Assembly (NCBI GenBank): GCA_016800925.1
Contig: JABCPU010000726.1
Span: forward strand, 1-28,401
Source of the DNA: Suillus spraguei
Lineage: Eukaryota > Basidiomycota > Agaricomycetes > Boletales > Suillaceae
Length of the DNA stretch: 28,401 nucleotides
Reading direction: 5' to 3'
Under the pieces are notes generated by a model, which was given only the letters and a program-made list of their open reading frames with translations, searched no databases and was not told the DNA's origin. Positions 1 through 9,715 of the stretch are shown piece by piece. The first letter of the stretch is position 1. Each line of letters opens with the position of its first letter. The position numbers and the translations under genes were made by a program.

Positions 1-156
1 TACCTCTTAGACTTGTCTTTGAGGCTGAACCCTTGATCGTACTTGGAACGCGTTCCTTGTACTTTCACCTCGTCCTCTTCTGGACATTGTAAGAACTTCC
101 CAGCAGACCGTCTGTGTCTTTTCACTGTCGCTGGTGACGCCACCCCAGTTCGTAAC
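1..156 (-). mobile_element. LTR A, copy 1 (5' part only, reverse orientation)
   Basis: Reading the minus strand from 156 down, the sequence starts TGTTACGAACTGGGG and matches the first ~155 bases of the complete LTR A copies at 3793-4267 and 24714-25191 almost base for base. The other end lies outside the window, so it cannot be said whether this is a solo LTR or the end of a full element. The start TGTTAC matches the GTAACA that ends the complete copies. Confidence 0.85.
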
Positions 157-407
157 AATCTTCATGCTACCCATACAGGATGCCTCCACAATGTCTGCAA
201 GTACGACATTCAGAACGCCTCAAGGCATGCATCAAGACTACTAATAATTTACAGATTGCTATGCAAAGGCCCTTGTGTGCTAGTAGGGGAAGAGGGAGCA
301 TGACTCACGGTATGAGGGGATGAGGAGGGGGTGCAGTACTAGCAGCATCCAATGCCACTCAAGAACTGCCCATTGCTACTGATTTTTACGACTACCGCTA
401 CTGCTAT
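157..407. other. Spacer before the Myb/SANT-like relic
   Basis: No convincing gene. A G-rich stretch (about 288-330) and short open frames are present without recognisable motifs. It separates the LTR A end from the Thr/Ala-rich leader of the next relic. Confidence 0.4.
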
Positions 408-1042
408 GCCAACAACTCCCACTCCCATCAGTACTACTACTGCTGCCAGGGTTACTGTCCAATAGGAGATGCAAGAGTTTGATCACACCGATGCACTCAT
501 ACAGTTCCTTGAAACACATCCTGCCAACTGCCATGTACTCTTTAGTGAATCCAAAAAACCGTGTGATCCTACTGTCAGTGAACCCGACCCTTTGAGGAGT
601 CAAATGGGTCAGATCTGGGCAGCGATAGCTCGAACTATTTTTGCAGAGGATAAGGAGTACCACGCTATGTATGCTGAAGACAATCGCAAGTTTGCACTCA
701 CAGTGTGTAACTGTATTAATCAGTGCATATTTCCCCCTTCTCTTATGTATTATTTAACTGATGAATCTTAGTCTTAGGAACAAATACAAGAAACATTGTG
801 CTTGCTTTCATCAAACTGGTGCTGGCATCAACCCACTTGATGCTGCCAGTGGAAAAAATCTTCAAGGTGAGTTTTTAAATTTCAATTTATCAAGTTACAC
901 TAAAAAAACTATAGAACAAGTTGTAGCCGACTTCCCTTGGTTTGATGCCCTTGATGCACTTTGGAAGGGCAATCCGGCATTTGCGCCCAAGACGATTTTG
1001 TCTGCACCTGGTATTGATCACACGCTGTCATACATAGTATGA
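408..1042 (+). pseudogene. Decayed Myb/SANT-like basidiomycete hypothetical protein
   Basis: A low-complexity Thr/Pro/Ala leader (about 391-460) runs in the same frame into EFDHTDALIQFLETHPANC from 469, with a TAG between them. Further blocks are QMGQIWAAIARTIF, then LRNKYKKHCACFHQTGAGI and FPWFDALDALWKGNPAFAP with a PGIDH tail, stop at 1040-1042. The second and third blocks join well through an intron 867-914 (48 bp, donor GTGAGT, acceptor CTATAG). The first and second blocks lie in different frames; either an intron near 702-770 or a frameshift joins them. From memory, this arrangement resembles an uncharacterised basidiomycete family with a Myb/SANT-like DNA-binding layout, often found beside transposons. 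The function is unknown. The in-frame TAG and the repeats around it favour a relic, although a start at 469 would leave most of the domain intact. Confidence 0.5.
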
Positions 1043-1272
1043 GATCCATACCAAGATTGTATATAAGAAAGAGTGATAGGAAAGATCCAACAGTGCATAT
1101 CTCTAGGCTGTCCTATATTTTTGCTCACACTTTGATTGTCTTTTATATTTTTACTTCAATTTAGTTCCTTCATATTCTATCCCCTTTCATTTTTATTCCA
1201 GAACTTTCTATTCTCAAATTTGATGATTTATAAGACTTTCAGACTTGACTCATCATGTTTTGTCATGATTTA

Positions 1273-1425
1273 TCATGCTTTGTAAGATCTTTGTAAGATT
1301 TGAACTTTATTTGTAATCTACTTAGTAAAAAGGATGAGTAAGCTCACCCAAAAGGCTTGGTTTGTCAGTTTTTGCATGACCAATCCCTGAGATGACTCAA
1401 CAGCCTTTTGTCATGCTTTGTAAGA
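1273..1425 (+). repeat. Direct duplication around TCATGCTTTGTAAGA
   Basis: TCATGCTTTGTAAGA at 1273-1287 recurs at 1411-1425. Each copy is followed at similar spacing by a TTTATttGTAAT/TTTATAATGTA stretch, then ACTTAGTAAAA and a TGACTCA-like or GAGTAAGCTCA segment, so the duplicated unit is about 138 bp and diverged. Confidence 0.6.
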
Positions 1426-1572
1426 ATTCACTGTATTTATAATGTACTTAGTAAAATAAGCTGACTCAACACACTAAATAGGAAGGTTTCTTACCAATCT
1501 ATGTGTAGAATCATGCTTAGTAAGCAGGGCCTCCAAAAGGTATATAAGGAGCCCATTTTTACCTGTAATAAC

Positions 1573-2016
1573 AGCTTCCCACTTTGCACTCTTCTCTCAA
1601 ACTGTGAGAGTGAGCCACAGAAAGTGTATGCCCTTTGTTTAGCCTTTGAAGTTAATTGATAGACACACGAAACATCCTTGCCTAGTCTGTTATCAACTGG
1701 CAATAAATAGTAAGACCAGGACAGGCAACAAGGATAACAAAGAAAGTTTTTCTCATGAAGAGCTATCATTATTTGGCATCAATAAGTCCAGAGCTAACAT
1801 CAATTACAATTATTCACAGCATATCATTATCTGGCATCAATAAGTCCAGAGCCAACAGGGATGACATTACAGTGAAACCATTAGTCTAGTATTTAGTAAC
1901 TCAGTATAGTATCTAAACTCTAGACAACCATACTCTTGAATCTGTCTAGATGAGACAAAAAGAGTACCAATCATAGCTTCCCACTTTACACTCTTGTCTC
2001 CAACTGTGTGAGAACC
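1573..2016 (+). repeat. Direct duplication around AGCTTCCCACTTT, ~402 bp apart
   Basis: AGCTTCCCACTTTGCACTCT at 1573 and AGCTTCCCACTTTACACTCT at 1975 begin two related segments that both continue with CAACTGTG-GAG and later with TAGCCTTGAAGT. The copies are diverged. Confidence 0.6.
1764..1853 (+). repeat. 31-bp direct repeat, two copies 59 bp apart
   Basis: Positions 1764-1794 and 1823-1853 share TATCATTAT-TGGCATCAATAAGTCCAGAGC with a single difference (T or C). This is a recent local duplication. Confidence 0.85.
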
Positions 2017-2209
2017 ATAAGAACTAAAAGTGCAGGCATACTAGCCTTGAAGTAAGACTAAGAAATTTATATCTACTCTGCATTATATACTACCTTACAG
2101 GGGTTGACTATATAATATCTAACAGCTCTCAGACTAAGCTTTACATACACAGATCTAAAGACTCTCTCTTTTAAAGGAAGGGGAGACACGCACTCAGAGA
2201 AAACAACAA

Positions 2210-2260
2210 AGTTGAAACATACTTTCATAGGTTGAAACATGATCTACTAGGGTGAAACAT
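2210..2260 (+). repeat. Three spaced GTTGAAACAT repeats
   Basis: GTTGAAACAT, GTTGAAACAT and GGTGAAACAT occur at about 21-bp steps. This is a short motif array of unknown role. Confidence 0.5.
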
Positions 2261-2440
2261 GCCTACTAAACAACACTACTTCAAATCTCAAACTCAGCAC
2301 TTTCACACAGATCTTCAAGAGAAAGACCGTTGAAAGATACCCACCCAAGAACTCAGCACATTATCTCCCACGAAGTAGAAAAGTTGGAGACTGTGTACTT
2401 AAGGACTGGCAAGAAGTCTTATCCATGTAAAGTTGTGTTG

Positions 2441-3066
2441 TCACTGTATATGTGTTCTATATAAGACCCTTGAGTAGCAAGACACCACCACATCCGTAGT
2501 TGGGCTCCGCTGACAGTGCTTGTGCTTGCCCTTCAGAGACAGAGTACCAGCAGGACGCTGCCTCTTCTGGCCCTTGGGCCCCTTGACAAATCCGGGCCTC
2601 CCAGGACAAGTAGCCTTGTCCTTCTGGCAGATATCACAGGACTTGATCTACAAACATCAAAATCAATGGATTGAAAGATTTTCGGACAACTCACCAAGGG
2701 ATTCTTCTCAGCATCACTCCACTGACACATCCAGTCCTTAGTGATGCAATGAGAGCAGTACCCATCCTTTGCTCTGGATGCAGGAGCAGCCTTGGCCTTG
2801 ACAGTCCATTAGAATCCGGATCTGAAGGAGTCCACACCACTCACCCAAGCCTCAATCAGCGCTCTCCGCCTCTTTTCCTCCGTCTCCCTACAGATCTCTG
2901 CCAACTCTATCTGCTTCAGCTGCTCCTGCCTTTTCTGCTCCTCCACCTCCTTACATTTCCGTTCTGCCTCGGCTTCTGCTGCAGCCTTAGCAGCAGTCAG
3001 TTGTTGCTCTAGATCTGCCACAATATCAGCAGCAGACTTGGGGGCATCAGATTTCTTTCCAGACAT
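2441..3066 (-). CDS. Coiled-coil protein with a Zn2Cys6-like cysteine cluster
   Basis: Starts at the ATG at 3066 (MSGKKSDAPKSAADIVADLE). Exon 1 (3066-2845) encodes a charged Ala/Glu/Lys/Arg coiled coil. Exon 2 (2796-2695) carries CSHCITKDWMC and exon 3 (2647-2441) carries CDICQKDKATC followed by a basic tail. The introns are 2844-2797 (donor GTGAGT, branch-like TTCTAAT) and 2694-2648 (donor GTGAGT). The spliced frame is open for 176 codons to a TGA at 2443-2441. The spacing is Cx2Cx6C-x13-Cx2Cx6C, close to the fungal Zn(II)2Cys6 cluster but with a long linker and a C-terminal position. It could be a DNA-binding protein or a gag-like product of a mobile element; basidiomycete genomes have many copies of similar coiled-coil/Cys proteins in repeat regions. 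Exon 1 and the cluster are well supported. The exact 3' end is less sure, because the last ~50 codons run over TATA-like AT-rich DNA. Confidence 0.6.
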
Positions 3067-3212
3067 GATTTAGAGCAAGTGTTGTTGACAGGGATATGAA
3101 GTGGGGGTAGGAATCACTTCAGATGTCTGACCTCCATATATCTGTCGGATTACAGACTCAGCACTACAACCATCAAACTTCTCCATCGTCCCGCATTAAT
3201 CTTGTCTGATCC
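3067..3212. other. Upstream region of the zinc-cluster gene / element internal remnant
   Basis: It holds the 5' side of the minus-strand zinc-cluster gene. Its right end flows, across the solo LTR B at 3218-4373, into the short internal remnant at 4379-4422 that precedes the next LTR B. No promoter element stands out. Confidence 0.4.
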
Positions 3213-3217
3213 GGATC

Positions 3218-4373
3218 TGTCATATACCATACTTCTAATCCCAGATCCGACCATATCCGATCAGATCCGATCAATTCTATTTCCGTCTGGTCCACAGATC
3301 CTGTCCGGATCACCCATCCGAATGTGCCCACTTCTCGCACCTTAACTCCCTTGTGTATATCTGCATCTATCTCCTTTGTCATTCCTCCTGTTTCTGGTAT
3401 TCCAGCTGTGTATATTTCCGTCCTGTGTCACTGATCCGTTACCTGTGTTCATTTCCGATTCATGCTTACTGATCTGCTGTGCATTAACTAATAGACTTCC
3501 GTTACACTTCGTACATAGCCCTCGGTCCCGGACTTGTTGATTATCTGTATTAGATACTTACAGTATATAAACCACTTGTAGATCTCCGTAGAACCTTAGT
3601 TCAAATATCATCTTAGATTCTGCTCATTCTGCTTCCTCCGGACTTGAGTCACTTTCTACTCTAAGTCATCTTCTGAGACTTGGGATTGATTCCTATAGTC
3701 TATCTCTGTTAGTTTCTAGTTAGGAACTCGTTCTGAAGCTAGTCTTAATCCTCGTTCTATTCCTACGTTCTGGATAACCTTCGGACATATACTGTTACGA
3801 ACTGGGGTGGTGTCACCAGCGACAGTGAAAAGACACAGCCGGTCTGCTGGGAGTTCTTACAATGTCCAAAAGAGGACGAGGTGAAAGTACAAGGAACGCG
3901 TTCCGAGTACGATCAAGGGTTTGGCCTCAAAGACAAGTCTAAGAGGTATCTGCAAGAATAGAGACTAAGGCTAAGGAGTGCTTAGACTTAGAGACGATTC
4001 AAGACGACTTAGGTTGGAGGCCTAAGCGAAGGAGATTCCAGGTAAAACCCAGTAAGATTAAAGTAAGGAATCTACTACAAGTACACTGTGCTTAAATAGG
4101 CCAATATGTGCGCACAGACCAAGCAACCGTGAGAATGTAACTGCGTATCCTAATAAGGAAGGCATGTGTTGTACAAATGCGTTGAGCATATGAGTCAGAG
4201 TCATGTGACATAATATACAATTAAGGAAACAAAGGGAGAATGAATAGGGACACGTACAACTGTAACATATACCTTCTCCCTGAAATAAGGGGCATTACTC
4301 GGGAAAGGGGCACAGTGCACGAACTGAGGCCAAAGCCCTTCGGATCTCTCTCCCTTTGAGTACGGTCTTAACA
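3218..4373 (+). mobile_element. Solo LTR B, copy 1, with 5-bp TSD, split by LTR A
   Basis: Starts TGTCATATACCATAC and ends TACGGTCTTAACA. GGATC flanks both sides (3213-3217 and 4374-4378), an exact 5-bp target duplication. It carries a TATA box (AGTATATAAACC near 3562). The LTR is interrupted at 3793-4267 by LTR A. Compared with the uninterrupted copy at 23243-24012, the part before the conserved AATAAGGGGCATTACTCG tail is shorter. Confidence 0.92.
3793..4267 (+). mobile_element. Solo LTR A, copy 2, nested in LTR B, TSD TATAC
   Basis: A 475-bp LTR that starts TGTTACGAACTGGGG and ends CAACTGTAACA, with 6-bp inverted ends (TGTTAC/GTAACA). TATAC lies directly before (3788-3792) and after (4268-4272). 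It is near-identical to 24714-25191, apart from small indels. No internal coding region accompanies it. Confidence 0.93.
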
Positions 4374-4378
4374 GGATC

Positions 4379-4422
4379 GACGCTTCTTGTGCCTCAGGGG
4401 TTCGGCCCTAAAGGGGGGATAC
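4379..4422 (+). mobile_element. 3' internal remnant and polypurine tract of an LTR B element
   Basis: The sequence before the second LTR B ends in CCCTAAAGGGGGGATAC directly abutting TGTCATATACC. A purine run just upstream of an LTR is the expected primer for plus-strand synthesis in LTR retroelements. This LTR B is therefore probably a 3' LTR, unlike copy 1. The remainder of the internal region is gone or unrecognisable; assignment to Ty3/Gypsy is an inference. Confidence 0.6.
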
Positions 4423-5156
4423 TGTCATATACCATACTTCTGATCTCTAATCTGATCTGATCTGATCAATCCTACTTCCGTCCAGTCCACAGATCCTGTC
4501 CGGATCACCCATCTGAAAGTTCCTACCTCTCGCACTCTAACTCCCTTGTGGACATCTGCATCTACCTCCTGTCTCCGATATTCTGGCTGTGTATATTTCC
4601 TTCCGCTTATTGATCCATTACCTGTGTCTCATTTCCGACTTGCACTTACTGATCCACTGTGGATTAACTAATAGACTTCCATTATACATCGTACACAGCC
4701 CTCGGTCCCGGACTCACTGATTATCCGTGCTAGGTACTTCCAGTATATAAATCACTTGTAAATCTCCATAGAACCTTAGTTCAAATATCATCTTAGATTC
4801 TGCTCATTCTGTTCCTCTGGACTTAAGTTACTTCCAACTCTAGTTATCTTCCAAGACTTAGGATTGATTCCTACAGTCTACATTTCTGACTCTACCTTCA
4901 GGTAGTCTACCTCTGTTAGTTTCTAGTTAAGGAATTCATTCCGAGACTAGTCTTAATCCTCGTTCCATCTCCACATTCCAGATAACCTTCAGACATGTCA
5001 TATCTTAAACCTTCGGATGTCCGGATCCGCTATGCTACCACTTCTGGATCTTCAGACATATAACCTCCCTCTAAAATAAGGGGCATTACTCGGGAAAGGG
5101 GCACAGTGCATGAACTGAGGCCAAAGCCCTTCAGATCTCTTACCCTTTGAGTATGG
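4423..5156 (+). mobile_element. LTR B, copy 2 (likely 3' LTR), first part
   Basis: Starts TGTCATATACCATAC at 4423 and follows copy 1 and copy 3 throughout, including TATA at about 4742 and the AAAATAAGGGGCATTACTCG tail at about 5072. It breaks at 5156, where LTR D begins. The last bases of LTR B (TCTTAACA) reappear at 13225-13232, after LTR D and everything nested in it. No matching 5-bp duplication surrounds the whole (GATAC before, CCATT after), which agrees with it being one end of a longer element. Confidence 0.85.
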
Positions 5157-5986
5157 TGTAACCAACATATTGGCGCTGGGCTTAAAACCCTATCTTTTGA
5201 CACTCATCTCACATCTACAGGAGTTACCACTTGTCCATGGCCGTCTTACCCCTTTAGCATTACCAGTGGCATCCCATGCTTACCACACACCATACCAACT
5301 ACCGCACCATGTTCCACATACTGATGTCCTCCCATGTCCTTGCCGCATCCACATAGCTCCATTTGGTGCATTGTTTGTTTTATGTTCATTATCACTGATT
5401 CCACAGCAAGTCTTATTACATGTTGCCTTGTGCCACAGCACCTCGCGCTATGTGTACATACAGCGGTTACTACACTCGAGCACTACTGATCTTGCCTAGA
5501 GTATTCCAGATACATACAATTTAGGATATAAGCACTGTGTACCCCACACGATACAGCACCTGATTTTACACCATTGCACGTACTATAGGTCAGGATTATT
5601 GTTTAGCTCTGGATCCACCCAGTAGTAGATGTAGTCTTTAAAGTTCCTTATCACTTGTTAATCGATCACGCTCGTTCTCTGTTACTGCTGGCATACCGCT
5701 GGACTTTTGACTGTTATTTGGACTGAACTTCTAACGCACTGCTACTTTACCGCTGAAAGTACCACGGCTTTCCTTACTGTTTCTTTGCACTGCTTGCAAC
5801 CTTACCGCTACCGCTGATATCATCGCTTGCTTGACACAACTGTTTCTGACTATATCTCGACCACAGTAGTACCACTACTTATGATGCTAGTTCTGGCGGC
5901 ACCATCGCTGACCACAGCAACTTACTGCTGACCACGACACTTCATTCGCACATAAGTTTGACTTGAACTTGACCATACTAATAGGC
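5157..5986 (+). mobile_element. LTR D, copy 1, left part (cut by the 7.1-kb element)
   Basis: Starts TGTAACCAACATATTGGCGC, like the copy at 19362 (TGTAACGAACATATTAGCGC), and aligns with it to ...GACCATACTAATAGGC. It contains a TATA-like GGATATAAGC near 5524 and several TACCGCT/ACCGCT motifs. The LTR then breaks off and resumes at 13092. The left target flank is ATGG (5153-5156), matching ACGG at 13221-13224 after the LTR end. Confidence 0.88.
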
Positions 5987-6074
5987 CACATATTACAGTG
6001 AACTATCTCCGTATTATACGAGTGAGCGGACATGCATAATATCCCGTATGATACGGGCCAGCGGACCATGGGCC
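5987..6074 (+). repeat. Left terminal inverted repeat
   Basis: Aligns with the reverse complement of 13005-13091. Shared blocks include CAGTGA, CTCCGTA-TATACG, CATAATATCCCGT and ACGGGCCAGCGGACCATGGG. The outermost 9 bases differ between the ends. It contains the hairpin CCCGTA-TGA-TACGGG (6043-6057) and leads into the perfect palindrome CCATGGGCCCATGG (6067-6080). Confidence 0.88.
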
Positions 6075-6091
6075 CATGGTAGAAATATCCT

Positions 6092-6400
6092 TGTTGATGA
6101 CGGATGGGCCGGGAGGAATATTATTCCTGATGACGGCAGGTGGGCCCATGCAAGGAATATGTAGAGTAGATGAGTGGGCCGAGGTAGTTAGATATTATGT
6201 AGATGGGTGTACCAAGGTAGATGTGTATCAGGTAGACAGGTATGTGAAGGGTACTTGTTATCACATACACGGGTGGGCCCAGACACATATTAGACGGTTG
6301 GGCCGAGAGTGTTATATAAAATATTGTATTAGACGGGTGGGCCGAGGGTGGTATAAAATATAGACGGGTGGGCCCATGTGTATGATAATTGTAGACATGG
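6092..6400 (+). repeat. Left subterminal G-rich repeats (GGGTGGGCC)
   Basis: About eight irregularly spaced copies of a motif best written AGACGGGTGGGCCGAGG or GACGGGTGGGCCCA. The spacing is roughly 30-60 bp, with AT-rich DNA between (TATATAAAATATT). The reverse complement of the same motif fills 12500-12990. Confidence 0.8.
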
Positions 6401-7036
6401 CGGAGCTGAGGTAGTTGTATATCATCTGACTGGACCTTCAGACCTCTGCAGCTAGCTTGCTAACCCTATGCATATCCTAGCCCACCCTGAGCACAGCTCA
6501 CCCACCACTATGTCCGGACTTTCCCTCCTCTGACATCTGAGACTTCCGATCCTCATCAATGTCCTAAATACTTCCCCTTGGATCCATGGAGCTTCACTTC
6601 TCTGGTCCTCCACTCCTACACTCCTCCACTCCTCCCTTTCCAGACCTCCTATCTCCGGACCTCCTATCTCCGGACCTCCGGACCTGTCCTACCCCACCCT
6701 TGACATCCTGTGGATCATCTTTCTCCTTGGAGCTTCCCTCCTATCTTGCCCTGGACTTTGTCTGGCAGTCCGTCCTCCATTCCATTCTACTTGGGACTTA
6801 ACCCAGTAGTCTTACCTGTATTTCCTGTCCTCCGGAAATAGTTCCTGCGTGGTTGCCATGATCCTCCAGTAGTCCGTCGGCGCACTATTGAGCAGTCTAG
6901 CCCTAGAGTTCCTCCGGAGTTCCCCTCTGGACTTCACTGGAACTCCCCCTCAGACTTCATGCAAAATTAGGGGCACATACTTGTATAAGGGGCACAGCGC
7001 ACGAGCGGAGGCCAAGCCCTTATGATTTAGTTATGA
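6401..7036 (+). mobile_element. LTR-like fragment inside the 7.1-kb element
   Basis: The end (about 6965-7036: AAAATTAGGGGCAC, GTATAAGGGGCACAGCGCACG, GAGGCCAAGCCCTTATGA) parallels the tail of LTR B (AAATAAGGGGCATTACTCG, GGGGCACAGTGCACGAACTG). CAGCTAGCTTGCTAACCC at about 6450 matches 10344-10364. TCCGGACCTCC repeats occur at about 6640-6690. This is a diverged, 5'-truncated relative of LTR B. No gene is seen in this stretch. Confidence 0.55.
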
Positions 7037-7089
7037 CACTCCAGTGAGACCCCATGCAAAGCTGGAACATCTGAGTAGCCTCTGGTTTT

Positions 7090-7290
7090 GCATGGCCGTA
7101 ACAGATTCGAGACAAAAAAGATATCTACCAAAAATGTGTGAATCAAATCTTTTGATTGCCTGACATTTGTCTGAGTCCTGAGTGCTGAATCCCAAGTGCC
7201 GAACCCCGAAATTGTGGACTACTGGGGTTCGGCACTCAGGATTTGGCACTTGGGACTCAGAAAAATGTGAGGCAATAAAAAGCTGAAACT
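7090..7290 (-). repeat. Inverted counterpart of the 11.9-12.1 kb segment
   Basis: Its reverse complement has TGATT-CACACATTTTTGGTAG followed by ATATCTTTTTTGTCTC, as at 11950-11990 and 12100-12130. It carries the perfect hairpin GTGCCGAACCCC (7196-7207) / GGGGTTCGGCAC (7224-7235). Confidence 0.7.
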
Positions 7291-7299
7291 CAAAACTCA

Positions 7300-9715
7300 A
7301 AACTTGAAACTTGCAAAAATGTATATCATGTAAAATGCCTATTTCCTCACACAGTTCACCAAGTGTCAAGTACCAAGACCCAGGACCCAAATCATGAATC
7401 CTTGGCAATGTAACAAGTGCCAAGTGCCGGAACCCGAACCCAGAACCTCGAAACTTAAAACTTGGAACTTGGAACTCACAAAAATGTGTATCATGTAAAA
7501 TGTCTATTTCCTTACACAGTTCACCGAGTGTCAAGTACCAAGACCTGGGACCCAAATCCTGAATTCCTGGCTATATAACAAGTGCCGAGTGCCGGCACCT
7601 GAGCCCCGAACCCCGAAACTTCACACTTCAAACTTCAAAATTGAAACTTGCAAAATCTGTATCATGTAAAATTTCTATTTCCTTGCAAAGTTCACCGAGT
7701 GTCAAGTACCAAGACCCGGGACCCGAATCCCGAATTCCTGGCAGTGTAACAAGTGCCAAGTGCCGGAACTTGACCCCCGAATCCCGAAACTTCACACTTC
7801 AAACTTCAAAATTGAAACTTGCAAAAATCTGTATCATGTAAAATTTCTATTTCCTTGCAAAGTTCACCGAGTGTCAAGTACCAAGACCCGGGACCCGAAT
7901 CCCGAATTCCTGGCAGTGTAACAAGTGCCAAGTGCCGGAACTTGACCCTTGAATCCCGAAACTTCACACTTCAAACTTCAAAATTGAAACTTGCAAAAAT
8001 CTGTATCATGTAAAATTTCTATTTCCTTGCAAAGTTCACCGAGTGTCAAGTACCAAGACCCGGGACCCGAATCCCGAATTCCTGGCAGTGTAACAAGTGC
8101 CAAGTGCCGGAACCTGACCCCCGAACCCCGAAACTTCACACTTCAAACTTCAAAATTGAAACTTGCAAAAATCTGTATCATGTAAAATTTCTATTTCCTT
8201 ACACAGTTCACTGAGTGTCAAGTACCAAGACCTGGGACCCGAATCCCGAATTCCTGGCAGTGTAACAAGTGCCGAGTGCTGGAACACAACCCCCGAACTC
8301 CGAAACTTCAAACTTCAAACTTCAAAATTGAAACTTGCAAAAAGCTGCATCATGTAAATTTTCTATTTCCTTCCACAGTTCACCGAGTGTCAAGTACCAA
8401 GACCCGGGACCCGAATCCCGAATTCCTGGCAGTGTAACAAGTGCCGAGTGCTGGAACCCGACCCCCGAACTCCGAAACTTCAAACTTCAAACTTCAAACT
8501 TCAAAATTGAAACTTGCAAAAATCTGTATCATGTAAATTTTCTATTTCCTTGCACAGTTCACCGAGTGTCAAGTACCAAGACCCGGGACCTGATTCCCGA
8601 ATTCCTGGCAGTGTAACAAGTGCCGAGTGCCGGAACTTGACCCCCGAACCCCGAAACTTCACACTTCAAACTTCAAAATTGAAACTTGCAAAAATCTGTA
8701 TCATGTAAAATTTCTATTTCCTTACACAGTTCACCGAGTGTCAAGTACCAAGACCCGGGACCCGAATCCCGAATTCCTGGCAGTGTAACAAGTGCCGAGT
8801 GCCAGAACCCGACCCCCGAACTCCGAAACTTCAAACTTCAAACTTCAAACTTCAAAATTGAAACTTGCAAAAAGCTGTATCATGTAAATTTTCTATTTCC
8901 TTCCACAGTTCACCGACTGTCAAGTACCAAGACCCGGGACCCGAATCCCGAATTCCTGGCAGTGTAACAAGTGCCGAGTGCCGGAACATGACCCCCGAAC
9001 CCCGAAACTTCACACTTCAAACTTCAAAATCAAAATTGAAACTTGCAAAAATCTGTATCATTTAAATTTTCTATTTCCTTGCACAGTTCACCGAGTGTCA
9101 AGTACCAAGACCTGGGACACGAATCCCAAATTCCTGGCAGTGTAACAAGTGCCAAGTGCCAGAACCTGACCCCCGAACCCCGAAACTTCACACTTCAAAC
9201 TTCAAAATTGAAACTTGCAAAAATCTGTATCATGTAAATTTTCTATTTCCTTGCACAGTTCACCAAGTGTCAAGTACCAAGACCCGGGAGCCAAATCCTG
9301 AATTCCTGGCAGTGTAACAAGTGCCGAGTGCCGGAACACAACCCCCAAACTCCGAAACTTACAACTTGAAACTTGAAACTCGCAAAGATGTCTAAGATGT
9401 AAATTTTCTATTTCCTTATACAGTTCACCGAGTGTCAAGTACCAAGAACTGAGACCCGAATCCTGAATTTCTGGCAATGTAACAAGTGCCAAGTGCCAGA
9501 CCTCGAACCCCAAAACTTGAAACTTGAAACTCGCACAAATCTGTATCATGTAAAATTTCTATTTCCTTATACAGTTCACCGAGTGTCAAGTACCAAAACC
9601 TGGAACCCAAATCCTGAATTCCTGGCAATGTAACAAGTGCCTCGTGCCGGAACCCGAACCCTAAACCCTGAACCCCAAAATTTGAAACTTGAAACTTGAA
9701 ACTTGAAACTGTATG
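7300..9715 (+). repeat. ~172-bp tandem array, about 14 copies
   Basis: The anchor GTATCATGTAAA recurs at about 7322, 7491, 7660, 7832, 8004, 8176, 8348, 8527, 8699, 8878, 9056, 9228, 9398 and 9542. Most spacings are 172 bp; others are 178-179 (an extra 7-bp CTTCAAA step or a 6-bp AAAATC-type step) and the outer copies are 144-170. Within a unit: GTTCACCGAGTGTCAAGTAC, AAGACCCGGGACCCGAATCC, GTGTAACAAGTGCC, then stacked CTTCAAA heptamers. Copies at the two edges are most diverged and those at 7660-8180 are nearly identical, the usual sign of unequal exchange. The repeated ~64-residue open frames in it are by-products: 172 is not a multiple of 3, so the frame changes each unit. Confidence 0.95.

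Larger units (their letters stand above)
1043..2440. other. AT-rich gene-free stretch with local duplications
   Basis: No gene recognised. It holds TATA-like boxes (GGTATATAAGG near 1539 and CTATATAAGACC near 2458) and several imperfect internal duplications, listed separately. This could be the worn LTR or untranslated part of another retroelement, but no TG...CA ends with a target duplication were found. Confidence 0.5.

Noticed and set aside
5170..5499. 109-residue plus-strand frame
   Set aside because: It lies within LTR D; the other D copies break the frame.
7031..7555. 174-residue minus-strand frame and similar frames at 9202-9628
   Set aside because: They lie over the repeat arrays and contain only repeated array text (LTLGELCKEI, SWYLTLGEL); no codon or motif evidence.
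7641..9237. Series of ~64-residue open frames with nearly identical sequence, as if a repeat protein
   Set aside because: They are one satellite unit read again and again; 172 bp is not a multiple of 3, so each frame ends in the next unit and no continuous protein exists.
7300..9715. Possible CRISPR-like array
   Set aside because: Whole units are repeated without unique spacers, the unit is 172 bp, and the context is eukaryotic.
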